DNA of 21,324 nt from Chara braunii (GCA_003427395.1 BFEA01000423.1:1077301-1098624); one strand, 5' to 3'. Shown: positions 1-9,313, counted from the first letter of the stretch. The notes: generated by a model from the letters alone, not told the origin. Program-made: numbers and translations.

Positions 1-142
1 GTTCCGGACCCCGTGCATCAATTCCGTTTTTCCGAAAAGCGCGGGAGCATCCCATTTTCGCGTTTAACGCGAATTCAACGAGATTTTTTTGAATTTAACG
101 AGATTCATTAATTCCCCCGTTCTGTGGTAAAATAAATACACA
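1..142. other. Unassigned flank upstream of truncated element A
   Basis: No coding potential is visible. The stretch holds a short imperfect direct repeat (GAATTCAACGAGATT, then GAATTTAACGAGATT, around 70-105) and an AT-rich end with AAATAAA-like sequence near 129-135. Similarity to the pol of element B begins abruptly near 143, so the edge at about 142 looks like a breakpoint rather than a natural element end. The origin of this sequence is unknown. Confidence 0.5.
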
Positions 143-1630
143 GGCGATTAGCGTATCGGACACTGACATCGGCTTGTCTTTGGTCATCCAACATGAAATT
201 CAGACGGGAAATCATTCCCCCATCCACTGCAAGCCCTAGCAATACTCCCTGATAAAATGGAAAAAGGCTCTCGAACGAATTCGGGAATTCGAAGCAAGCG
301 GGTGGATTGAACCCGCCACTGGCCCATGGTCGTTTCCAGTAGTATTAGTGCCGAAGAAAAACGGATCAATCCACATATGCATCGATTATCGCAAACTAAA
401 TGAAATCACGATTAAAGATGTGTATCCCCTCCCCCGGATTGATGATTTGTTGGATGCGATTGGATGTGCTAATTATTTTAGTAAGTTCGATATTCGGCAT
501 GGCTTCCATCACATTCTGGTTAAGGAGGAAGATCGACCAAAGACGGCCTTCGTGTTGTTTGAGGGCACGTGGCAGTGGGTTCGGTGTCCGATGGGGATTT
601 GTAACGCGCCTGCCATATTTCAGCGAGCGATGAACATGACGTTCCAGAACTTCGTGAACAAGACACGGCTAACTCAGGGAATGGTCAACTTTTGCGTGAT
701 CGTATAGATGGACGATATCCTTGTCTACTCGAAGACCTATCACGGACATGCGCAACACATTGAGTGGACGTTGGGAGCACTGAGAGACGCTGGATTCAAG
801 ATCGCACTCGAGAAGAGCGAATTTTTCCTCTCGGAAATTTCGTTCCTGGGTTACGTCGTGACACGTGGAGGATTGCGGCCTGACTCAAGAAAGGTCGCGG
901 CGGTGAGAGAAGCTCCAGTTCCCACGTCGCTGACGCAGGTTCGAGCCTTCTTGGGGTTGGCATTGTACTATCGCCGTTTCATCAAAGGCTTCGCCGCGAT
1001 TGCACGACCACTAACGAACCTGTTACGAAAGGACCAACCTCTCAGTTGGGATGCAGAGTGTGAGCAGGCTTTCGCGACCCTCAAAGACGCTCTGGCGACG
1101 ACACCTATTTTGATCCGACCGGACCCCTCGAAACAGTTCATTCTTATCACGAACTGGCAACCCGAAGCTATTTTCGATATTTTAGCGCAGAAGGGGAACG
1201 ATGGTCTCGAGCACGTCATCGAGTACACGTCACCAACGGTGTCGGACGAACGAAGGAATGACTCAGCACCCCAAGGCGAATGCTATGTAGTAGTTTGGGG
1301 AATCCAGCACTTCCATCCGTATCTCTACGGGCAGAAGTTCCGCCTCGTGACGGATCATGAGCCCCTGCTGGCTTTGAAGAAGCTCACTAATTACACGGGT
1401 ATGATTGGACGTTGGGCGGTACGACTACAGGAGTACGACTTCGACATCATCCACCGGAAGACATAAAGACACGGCAACGTGGATGGACTGACGCGTCTGC
1501 ATCGGCCCGCTAAAGTGCCTAAGGGCGAGGAAATCACTCCATGGAAGGAGTCAGAACTGGCAAACGAACCTAAATACGGACAAGTGGCAGTTCTCCCACG
1601 TGGCAAGAAGCAGACCGATGGCAATGGGTG
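143..1630 (+). pseudogene. pol: Element A pol: reverse transcriptase and RNase H, degenerate
   Basis: Ty3/gypsy reverse transcriptase copies element RNA into DNA and RNase H removes the RNA strand. Frame 3 carries the family motifs in order: VPKKNGSIHICIDYRKLN at about 348-400, FDIRHGFHHILV near 490, CPMGICNAPAIFQRAMN near 590, and the catalytic YxDD box near 705. Here the Tyr is replaced by a TAG stop (705-707), followed by MDDILVYS. A further in-frame TAG lies near 237 (CKP-stop). RNase H follows (FILITNW near 1140, QGECY near 1275, TDHEPLLALKK near 1356). Its first catalytic Asp is Asn (AAC at 1152-1154), where element B has Asp. A TAA at 1464-1466 interrupts the HRKT...HGNVDGL tail, which then stays open to a TGA near 1629. 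Start and protease are missing: homology begins at 143. The copy is about 95 percent identical to element B in a 129-nt stretch. It is a dead copy. Confidence 0.93.
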
Positions 1631-1880
1631 ATGGAGGTAACCTCACTACCCCTCTTTCTCCCATCTCCTCTTCGTCTATTCCCTCCCTGCCTGATAAATT
1701 TTGCTATTTTTGCGAAGCAATTTCTCGCGTGTACTCGGTCTCCATGCGTCCTAACGGGTAAGGCTATGTGGAATGGGTAAATTGTCGACAGTGTGTCGCA
1801 CGGGCCCATGACTCGTGCATTCAATACTGAAATGACAGCAAACTGTGGCTATGCCCCTTGTGTCGGGTTGACAAGATCCC
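1624..1880 (+). pseudogene. PHD-type zinc finger within pol, between RNase H and integrase
   Basis: Frame 1, open from the ATG at 1624 and overlapping the end of the RNase H frame, encodes a Ser/Pro-rich lead and then a Cys4-His-Cys3 finger. The pattern is C-x2-C (codons 1702 and 1711), about 23 residues, C-x2-C, x4, H-x2-C, 11 residues with a Trp two before the next Cys, and C-x2-C (1852 and 1861). The visible pieces are FCYFCEA, WVNCRQC, AHDSCIQY and WLCPLC. This spacing and the Trp match the PHD finger, which in known proteins reads histone H3 tails. All eight zinc ligands are intact here despite two stops (TAA 1759-1761, TGA 1828-1830). The same domain is present in element B at 10700-10861, so it belongs to the family and is not a chance ORF. 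A role in targeting integration to chromatin is an inference. A RING or other cross-brace finger is the main alternative. Confidence 0.72.
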
Positions 1881-3215
1881 GACCGAGGCTCACTTTTTGG
1901 ATGCCACGTCAGAAGGGTTGGAAAGGACCCGGAAGTTTAGAAGGGCCGAAGCATGGACCGACATAGCTTTGATTGCCACCTTAGTGGGTAACCCCCTCCA
2001 GGATTTCACCAAGGAAGATCGGAGGAGGGCTAATGAAAGGGCTCGGGATTACCGATGGATAGAGGGTAGGTTAGAAAAACGGAAAACGGACGGCAGTGGG
2101 ATTTGGATGGTTGTACCGCATCCGTTCATGAGGGATGACTGGTGAAGACAGCCCACGAAGAAATGGCGGCCCACTTTGCCGTACGAATTACGGAGTCGGC
2201 AATCGACAAAAACGAATGGTATCGGTCCAATATTCGGGACGATGTGAAATTCATCGTTGTGAACTGTCAAGTCTACGCTGCTGACAAGGCGCCGATATAG
2301 CCGCCCAGATCGATAGTGCCAATGGTAGTCGAGCGGCCGTTTCAAAAGGTGAGTATGAATACTACCGATATCGTGGTACCCCCTGGTCCAAATAGCTGTG
2401 AGTATTCAGTCCTGTTGGTATTTGTCGACCATTTTTCGAAATGGATCGAGGCCTATCCATGTCGCATGCGGCAAGCCACCGAAATTGTGCGGTATCATGT
2501 TAACCGTTTTCTCGGGATGCACCAGGATACAGAAGAAATCCTGACCGACAACGGGGCAGAATTCAGAGGGGAAGTATTAAGGAACCTGGTCATACATGGT
2601 GTCGCTGTGCGGAATACCGCACCCCACATGTCACGATCCAATGGGCTGGTAGAAAACGCGAATAGGGTGATAAAGACAACACTGCAATGAAACATCGTGG
2701 CATGGGACCCCAGACCTTGGCCCGATATCGTAGACCACATCTTCGCGGAACGCCCAACGAATCAACGGGTCTGAGTCCCTTCCAATTAAGGACCAATAGC
2801 GTCGCTTGTGTTTCGATACCGAGCCTCCCTGATGAATCAACACTCAACCGGCGGCCCACAAGAGCCACGGTTCGGGACAAGGCCAAGCGGCACCTAGAGC
2901 TAATGGAACAGTCCCTCCCCAGGCTAGCCCGCAAAGGCCAGAAACTGACTGAGTTGGCCCATGGCCGACAGATCTGAAGCTACGAGGCCCGGAACGGAAA
3001 CGCATGTCCACGACCCCAGTACAAATTGGGGGACATTGTGCAGGTGAGGAAATGTGCTCGCCAGGGTAAGCCAGCGCCACGATTCTTCGGGCGATTCCGC
3101 GTGATTGAGATCGGACCGAACGGCGTGAACACCGTGCGGCTTGCACCTGAGGTCTTCGGCAGCCAATCGGCTCGTCCGATCATCTGCCACGTTTCCTACC
3201 TTCGTCCCCTTCCTC
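1858..3215 (+). pseudogene. pol: Element A integrase, frameshifted
   Basis: Integrase inserts element cDNA into chromosomes. The N-terminal part reads in frame 1 (RDYRWIEGRLEKRK near 2060) and shifts to frame 3 near 2140. There the HHCC zinc domain is seen as AHEEMAAHF with VNCQVYAADK, where the last zinc Cys is Tyr (TAC 2274-2276). The catalytic core follows (2316-2690): SMNTTDIV near 2352, where the first Asp of DDE appears to be Asn (2358-2360); LTDNG with Asp at 2547-2549; and GLVENANRVIK with Glu at 2652-2654, 34 residues later. Near the core start are VDHFSKWIEAYP and, later, APHMSRSNG. A TGA at about 2688-2690 and a frame change to frame 2 precede TGLSPFQLRTN. A TGA near 2975 precedes the C-terminal GDIVQVRK, FFGRFRVIEIG and HVSYLRP blocks that end Ty3/gypsy integrases (to about 3215). 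No chromodomain is seen. Inactive. Confidence 0.9.
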
Positions 3216-3341
3216 CTTCCCCATCTTCGCCTTCATCTAATTCCTCCTCCGCTGCGGAAGAGGACGACGATTGCTTAGATCGCCTGTCTTCCCGTCTCCT
3301 TCTCGTTCTCTTTCTATTACCCCGTCCCCGTCGCCGTCGCC

Positions 3342-4780
3342 ATGAGTTTTCTTACGAAGCGAGCTCTCGACGATCCTCTGCTGGTGCCACGGTGTTACAT
3401 CTCGGCGATCCGACAAGTTCATCACCCGCGGCTCAACCCGGACCTTCGGCGGCTTGCACAATTCTTTTGTACCCAGGGAGTGTACGCGGCTGCTGAGTTT
3501 CGCTTTGCAGGCAGTCCGCGGGCGGTTGTGTTGGCGGAGGCGGTAGCAGTTCACAGGCGATCAACTCCTGGAATCAGCCACGTGTCTACGGTGGTCGCCT
3601 TCAGTGGCGACATCAGCACCATCAGCCCGCTACGATATACAACTATCAAGATGATGCTTCGATTGTGGGCGCAACAGTTGGCGTCAGAGTGGAATCGCTG
3701 GCTCACTCCCCACTGTGATAATCTTTTCCCCACGGACAACATCGACCTCGACGGGATCCGAGCTTTCCAGCACGAGCCGGCGGTGGTGCTCCCAGGACTT
3801 ATCCCCTTCCCCCGTCCTCAAATAACCCATCCCCAATCTCCACTTTCGACCTCCCCTCCTTCTTTCCGCACCTCTCCTTTTGTCTGGAATCACTCGTTGT
3901 CCCCCTCCTCGATCCCCAACAGTGGAGGCGTTGGTGAGAGCACTTCGTAGAGTTATCGGTGTGTCTGGTCGGAGTAAGAGTCACGTGGACGCGACACGAG
4001 GATCACCGCCAGTGGGCTGAGTACCTTGAGCTGCTTATCATCCAGGCATGGCGAACGGGAGTGCAGGGAGATCTACTCGGATTCCTCTTCGGATCGGTGC
4101 GGCCCGATCATCGCCAACTGATCGTGCAGGAGCTAACGGTCCCCCTTGCGCAGCTGGCCGATGATCTCCCACTTGAGATCGTCTCGAAGAGCGACGACAG
4201 CCCAGTCCCGCACGTTCTCACGCGGACCTTGGCGCCATATCTTCAGTGGTCGGCGTGCTTGGAGAAACCGGGAAGCGGCCGCAACCCACCATCACAGCGC
4301 GGTTATCTGGACCCGCACAAAATAGTCGATCTCGCCTTCTTTCAAGATCGAACGGCCTCCGAGAACGAGGAGGAAGAGATTGAAGCGGAAGAAGAAAGCT
4401 CAGAAAAAGAAGAAGCCGAAGAAGAGGCCGACGAGGAAGAAACTCTCGAAGAGGGGAGTTACAGTGAGCACAGCGAAGGCAAGCAAGGTGAGGAGGAGGA
4501 AGAAGAACAAGGGGACGACGAGGAAGAAGAAGATCAGGAGGAGCTGGAAGAGTCGGAGTGGGAAGGATTCGAGGAGGAAGTGTGTGACGAGGCTCGGGCG
4601 CAGGCCCAGGCACAGAAGAGGGAAGAGATCGCGGCCGGGAAACGACAGTTGGAATTCGCCAGTGCAGTTGGTCAGCCGCGCACCGACGATCCAGCCCGAG
4701 ATCCAGAGCCACCTAAGCCCGAGGATGGAGAGACAGCTGCCGAGACTTCGGCTGCACCGGCAAGACGGCGACGAAGCTGA
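3342..4780 (+). pseudogene. Extra ORF downstream of integrase, with acidic tract
   Basis: I cannot assign a function. The ATG at 3342 sits in a good context (GTCGCCATGAG) about 125 nt after the integrase end. Frame 3 runs to 3950 and includes RPLRRLAQ-like basic, then Pro/Ser-rich sequence. Frame 2 then continues to 4780 after an apparent frameshift near 3920-3960. The frame 2 part starts without an ATG and reads TWTRHEDHRQWAEYLELL and FGSVRPDHRQLIVQEL, which look like a folded helical region. It is followed by a Glu-rich tract (about 4366-4600) and a basic C-terminus (PARRRRS). The position after pol is where plant errantivirus-like elements carry an env-like ORF, but I see no signal peptide, transmembrane segment or fusion motif, so I do not call it env. 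It may be a captured host gene or an accessory protein. Acidic tracts can bind histones or basic proteins, but that is inference. Opposite-strand and +1 ORFs here are shadows of the GAG/GAA repeat. Confidence 0.6.
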
Positions 4781-5598
4781 TCCCCCTCCCCCTTCGCCAC
4801 CGACCGCCCATCAACTCGTCCACATACCGATGCGGGGCATCGGGCTTCGTCCCCGGTCGTTATCCCACCGTCCCCTTGACCACCTCTCTTTCCTCCAGAT
4901 TACCACTCGCGTCACCTTCCCCGACAATCCCTTCCCCATTGATACCTTCCGCTTTTTCTACACTACCCGCCTCGCTGTCACTGTTCATCCCCACCCTTCC
5001 ACCCGATGCGCCCTCCCAATCTTCTGCCTCCATATCCTCTTCCTTAGTGCCGCGTGGCGAGGCCACAATATAATCGAGGTATACTGCATGATTACGGGGA
5101 CTATCCCCACATGCGAAAACCACGATCACTTCCGCGCGGCGCTCTTCCGAACCTTTACCACCCTCTACCCCGACTACCTCGCGTCCCTCCCCCACACGGG
5201 TAACCGATTCCCCTCGCTTTCACCGGATCGTTCGCTATCAGGAACTTCCGGAGACGGTGGCCGGAATGGAGAGCTTCCTTCCCCCACTACCAATCAACCC
5301 TCCCCCTCGCCACCCTTCCATGTACCGTCTCCCCTTTCCCCTCCCCGGCGCTCGCTGATGTATGACCGATGGCCACGCGTCCTGACGACGACACGTGTAA
5401 TCTCCTCCTTGGATTGTCGATGGCCCTCCCTCAGGAATTAGTAATAGAGTTGTGTTGCCACGTTGGACGACGTCCACACTCCTTCGAACGGTAAGTGGCA
5501 TAGAGAGAAGAGTTCCGCGTGTCAATCGATTAGAGAGATCGACACGTGTCAACAAGCAAGCAGGAACTTGCTAATATTGGAACCCCCAGGGCGTCACA
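4781..5598. other. Pyrimidine-rich non-coding stretch before the LTR
   Basis: CT-rich, Pro/Ser-coding in several frames at once, with no recognisable domain. A short open stretch near 5370-5490 (PDDDTCNLLLGLSMALPQEL) ends at a splice-donor-like GTAAGT (about 5491-5496). It might be a remnant of the downstream ORF. A small hairpin (CGTGTC ... GACACG, about 5518-5546) contains an ACGTG core. No polypurine tract is seen immediately before 5601, where one is expected if 5601 is the start of the 3-prime LTR of element A. On the minus strand this stretch starts TGTGACGCCCTGGGGGTTCC from 5598, which looks like the start of another LTR. Confidence 0.4.
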
Positions 5599-5607
5599 TA
5601 TGTGACG
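5592..5607. repeat. Perfect 16-bp palindrome at LTR start
   Basis: CGTCACATATGTGACG reads the same on both strands. It contains the LTR start TGTGACG (from 5601) on the + strand and an identical TGTGACG (from 5598 leftward) on the minus strand, separated by 2 bp. Beyond the palindrome the two sides differ (GAACCACTTTC to the right, GCCCTGGGGG to the left). Confidence 0.85.
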
Positions 5608-6387
5608 AACCACTTTCTGTAGCGCGCGACTTTCTGCGCGATTGCAATGAGGGATCCTAAGATGGGAAGGTTGGGCCAATTACGGGAGATCGGGATCGGT
5701 GGGAAATTGCATCAGTACCCTCGCTTCTTCGTCTTTTTCGTCGTCTCCTTTTTCGATGGTGGGGTTCGGAACTGGGCGTGTCCCAGGACAGGTGATTGAT
5801 TGGTCGGTTGAATGGCTGGCGCGTTGTTGAGCGCACGAATAATAAATGTTGATGTCGTTTCTTTTGTTTCGGTTTTGGAACTTTTAGGCGCGGACGCCGC
5901 ACGGGAATTTTGCTTAATCCTTTTTGAAATTTCCTTTTCAAATTCTTCTTCGAATTCTTTTTTTGAATTTTGTCGAGCCCCGATGACTCTCGAAATTTCG
6001 GACTTTCTTTCTGGAACTTGTGCTTTTTGCTTTTTCGCATTAAATAGGAGTTTAGGAATTTTGTAATTAGGACTTTCTTTTGCCGCGCGTCGTCTTTTGC
6101 TTATGCGCTTCTTCATGCGGCTGCAACGGAATTCTGATTAGTTGGCTCCTTTAATCGGGTGTGTAACTGTAATTTTGGGTTGGCGCCATTGTAACTGTAT
6201 CTTTCTTCTTGTGCTTCGTCTTTCCTGGCCTTCTTCTCTTTCTTTTGCTGCGTTTTTGGTAGCCACGGCCTGCATGATCGGATCGATGCGTGGAGAGTAG
6301 GTCCCCCACGCCGCGGGCAGGTCATTCAGAACGCAGGCGCTCCCTCTCTAATCTTCCTTCTAAATCCTTGTAATTCTGTGTTCTTCG

Positions 6388-6408
6388 CGCATGCATGCAC
6401 GCTATAAA
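6388..6408 (+). promoter_or_regulatory. LTR core promoter: RY motif and TATA box
   Basis: GCGCATGCATGCACG is followed by TATAAA at 6403-6408. CATGCATG is the RY-type motif bound by B3-domain factors in plants. The same block occurs at 7604-7626 (TATA decayed to CATAAA) and on the minus strand at 16526-16546. Transcription would start about 30 nt downstream. A second TATA-like element (TGTACATAAA 6751-6760; TATATAAG 7967-7974; TATATAAA on the minus strand at 16180-16173) is also kept, so which one drives the element is open. Confidence 0.6.
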
Positions 6409-6497
6409 TTTCGGTTGCGCGATTAGTTAGCTCTCTTAACCAGCTGTTGGAAGCTCGAGGTTGCGCGATCAGAGAGGGTCGGCACACGAGTGAAGCT

Positions 6498-6510
6498 AGA
6501 GGTGAGTAGA
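6498..6510 (+). promoter_or_regulatory. Splice-donor-like site downstream of LTR promoter
   Basis: AGAG|GTGAGT lies about 98 nt after the TATA box. Equivalent sites are AGAG|GTAAGT at 7717-7725 and CGAG|GTGAGT on the minus strand at 16436-16427. All match the plant donor consensus, and the following sequence is T-rich as in plant 5-prime UTR introns. The acceptor was not located. Confidence 0.4.
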
Positions 6511-6664
6511 GCAGGAGTCAGGCGACCCGACGAGCTGGTGCCAAACGCGCGGTGTTGACGCGGGCCACGACGGACTGTGGGCGTGGGCGAACCTGATAGG
6601 TGCGGGAGGACTGAGCGGGGTGACGGCTTCGTGGGTTGGTGCGCGACGACGGACTGTCCGCATC

Positions 6665-6682
6665 AGAGAGAGAGAGAGAGAG
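6665..6682 (+). repeat. GA dinucleotide tract in LTR
   Basis: An uninterrupted AG run is followed by GGAAGAGGGAG. The counterpart in the second LTR fragment is at about 7887-7912, and in element B at about 16240-16267 (as CT on the + strand). Its presence at the same LTR position in all three copies suggests it is old in the family. GA tracts can bind plant BBR/BPC factors; that role is inferred. Confidence 0.7.
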
Positions 6683-7490
6683 GAAGAGGGAGTTGAGGTT
6701 GATGGACGCGGATTTGCTGTTTCTTTTATCTTTTTTCCCTCCTGTCTCGTGTACATAAATTTTGGTTTTGGCACCGGGTGATTTGCCCGTTTCTGTTTTT
6801 CGAAATCTGGACTTGGGTTTTTGCTCACACTTGTCTTCACGATTTCCATCTCAGATACACTGTGGGTAGGTTGCTGAATGAATGGAAGTATGGATGCCAT
6901 GTTTGGTTGCTTGTCTTTCTACCGGATCCTTGCCTTTGCCCTTGTTTACTGCCTTTGATGCACTCATGAGTAGGACAAGAATTTTGTGCAATCGGTAATC
7001 CTGTTCTCGTTTTTGCTTATCTTTTGATTGGGCTGTTGTGGTTGTTGCCTCTGGCATGCTAAAAAATTATGGAGTGATTAGACAATCGGATGCCTGGTCC
7101 AGCAGACGCCACGCGACGACGCGTGTAATCACGACCTGATTTGCGCCTTTATATGTATCCCCATGCGTCGATTCGACAATTGCAGAAGTACTATCTGATT
7201 GGATACGGCCATCCAGGGCCTGCGTCGGAGCAGTCATTCCGTGCGAACACGCGTAAGCGCGACTTGATTCGCGCAGTCTGCACGTGCTCACACGCGGTGA
7301 CCGCCATAGGCACAAACACGCCCGTAGGCATCTCGCAGCTCTGCGATGACATAATGATCCACTTAGAGAGCTCGGATTTGTTGTTGTACGATCCGAACTA
7401 TTTCACCCCGTGGATAGCGGAAAGCCTTAGACAGAGATACCCTTGCTTAACCGAGAATCGACTGTGTCCGAGGGAGTTTCACTGCGCAAC

Positions 7491-9270
7491 ATCGGGTCGA
7501 TGGATGGAGAGTGGCTATGTCCCCCACGTCGCGGTCTGGCCATGCAGAACGTAGGCAATCCCTTCCCTTCCCTCTTCCTAAGTCCTTGCAATTCCGTGTT
7601 CTTTGCGCATGCATGCACGCCATAAATTCCGGCTGCGCGATTGGATAGCTCTCTTAACCAGTCGCTGGAAGCTCGGGGTAGCAGGATCGGTGAGGGTCGG
7701 CTCACGAGGGAAGTAAGAGGTAAGTCGAAGTGGGAGTCCATGACCCGACGAGCTGGTGCCGAATGTGCAGGGTTGACGCGTGGGGCTACGATGGACTGTA
7801 GCGCGCGGGCGAACCTGACAGGTGCAGGAGGACTAAGCGGGGTGACGACTTCGTGGGTTGGTGCGTGATGATGGACTTTCCGCATCGGAGAGAGAGAGAG
7901 AGGGAGAGAGAGCTGAGGTTGATGGACGTGGATTTGCAATTTTCTTTGTCTTTTCCTTTAGTTTTGTATATAAGTTTTGATTTCGGCTCGAGCGATTCGC
8001 TCTCATTTTCCTTTGGCATCTTTGTTTCAATATTGGTCCTTGTATGATGTCTCATTCTGTATCGGTCCTTCCTCTTTTGTGTGTATGGGATTAACTAGCT
8101 CGGATGGAATGATATATTTGTCGTTTTTGCCTAGTCATCATTATTGCTTGTCACTTTGATCCGCTGTTATTATGGTAGGAGTTCCGATGTTGTCGCGATG
8201 TCTGATGTGTGTGATGACACCTTGCATGCTCGGAAATGATTGCTTATGGGACCACTGAATGATTAAATGATTGGGTAGTTATCCATGACACGTGGCGATT
8301 TTGCATGAGGGATTAAACTCTTTTTTTTGCGTAAGCGTCACCCAACAGGCCCGGGTGCAAGCGAACACCTCGTATGGATACGTGTAAGCGCGATCTGAAT
8401 TGCGCGGCCTACACGTGTCCACACGCGGCGAATCGCGATCGTTGACGAGCCTGGTACCTCCTGTATTGGGATAGGCGAGGAATTTTCCTCCGTTCAAGCG
8501 CCTGAGTTGGCAAGAATTTCCGACACCATATCTGGAGATCCCCCTGTCAGCCAGATGCGTACGGAAGGCTTCCACTACGCCGCAATGACAAGATGACGTA
8601 CATACGGGACTAAGGGTACTTCGAGCACTGGGAAGAAGAAAAATATCTTAGGCGGAGATACCCGGAATTTCCCTGCCTAACCGAGAACCGATTGTCCCCC
8701 AGGGAGTTTCACTGTGCCGTAACCAGCTATCCGAGGTGCCCCGATTACCCAACTACCTATAACACGCAATACTTCATATCCCCCGGCTTCGTCGTCATCG
8801 CTACCAATTTCCCTCCCTTCCATCTCCTCCTGCCGTGGAATTCCATCGCCCCGTATTGGCCCCACACGCCATGCAGAAACTGCCGACGACGCGGCAACTG
8901 TCGATCCTTCGGGACCACGGAGCCTAACTATAACGAGTGACGACCATCGGCACGTGTCCACACCTGAAGGGTCGACCCAGGCCACTCACACAGCGGACCC
9001 CTTCCGGACCCCCTTCACTAAAACGGGCGGATCGGACGACCGGAGATACACCGCACATACCATCTGCCTTATACTGCATGACCGCCATCGGACAGAACGT
9101 AACCCGTCCCTTAGTCTTATTGCACCTATGCCCCTGAGTCCTTGCTACAGGAGATCTCAGTTCTGACCTGGGACTCCATCCCCACTTTCCCAAAAATCCT
9201 TGGCACACCCCTTTTCGCACTTCCAGGCCCACATCCCACTCCGATCACGAAGTCGCGTCGGGCGTGAGGT
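7491..9270 (+). mobile_element. LTR fragment, C subfamily (5-prime truncated), leading into element C
   Basis: This restarts at a position equivalent to 6277 (ATCGGGTCGATGGATGGAGAG against ATCGGATCGATGCGTGGAGAG) and repeats the RY/TATA, donor and GA blocks. It differs from the 6501-6660 stretch at about 29 of 163 positions, so it is clearly more divergent than the first fragment is from B. From about 8718 it carries the LTR 3-prime part that the first fragment lacks, in a divergent form relative to 15007-15590, and ends at the primer binding site. The exact LTR end is not resolved because no complete second LTR of this subfamily is present. A candidate CA end lies near 9246. The stretch has no supported gene. 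Read as one LTR with an internal 1.2-kb duplication, it would be 3670 bp; the two-source reading fits the identities better. Confidence 0.7.
7604..7626 (+). promoter_or_regulatory. Second LTR promoter block, TATA decayed
   Basis: GCGCATGCATGCACG is followed by CATAAA instead of TATAAA. It is paired with an intact-looking TATATAAG at 7967-7974 downstream and a donor-like GTAAGT at 7720-7725. Confidence 0.5.
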
Positions 9271-9290
9271 TGGTATCGGAGCCCGACACG
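9271..9290 (+). other. Primer binding site of element C (initiator Met tRNA type)
   Basis: TGGTATCGGAGCC matches the complement of the 3-prime end of plant initiator Met tRNA (TGGTATCAGAGCC) at 12 of 13 positions. It lies 43 nt before the gag reading frame, as expected for minus-strand DNA priming in plant LTR elements. The equivalent site of element B is at 14987-15006. Confidence 0.85.
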
Positions 9291-9313
9291 TGGCAGGATT
9301 CTAGGATTCATAG

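Larger units (their letters stand above)
5601..7490 (+). mobile_element. LTR fragment, B-like subfamily (likely 3-prime LTR of element A, 3-prime truncated)
   Basis: This stretch matches, in reverse complement, the LTR of element B from 17337 downward. The first 77 nt differ at 5 positions, and a 163-nt stretch at 6501-6660 differs at about 12. It starts TGTGACG and contains an AATAAA at 5841-5846, an RY motif plus TATA box (6388-6408), a splice-donor-like site (6501) and a GA repeat. The match continues to AGGGAGTTTCACTGCGC near 7475-7487 and then stops. The last 550-600 bp present in the LTR of element B are absent, and the sequence jumps back to an internal LTR position (7491 is equivalent to 6277). 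The high identity to B fits element A, whose pol is also B-like. ORFs seen here are short and not conserved between copies, so I treat the stretch as non-coding. Confidence 0.8.

Noticed and set aside
3959-3961. GTG as a start codon for the acidic-tract frame
   Set aside because: Eukaryotic context makes a GTG start unlikely; the frame reads as a continuation of the ORF from 3342 after a frameshift.
4218-4712. Long minus-strand ORF opposite the acidic tract
   Set aside because: It is the shadow of GAG/GAA codons; it reads as low-complexity Leu/Pro/Arg and has no domain.
3342-4780. Envelope gene
   Set aside because: Position fits, but no signal peptide, transmembrane segment or cleavage motif is visible in either frame.
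4380-5441. 353-codon + strand ORF, Lys-rich then Pro-rich
   Set aside because: Its first part is the shifted frame of the acidic tract and the rest is low-complexity pyrimidine-rich sequence; no motif is conserved.
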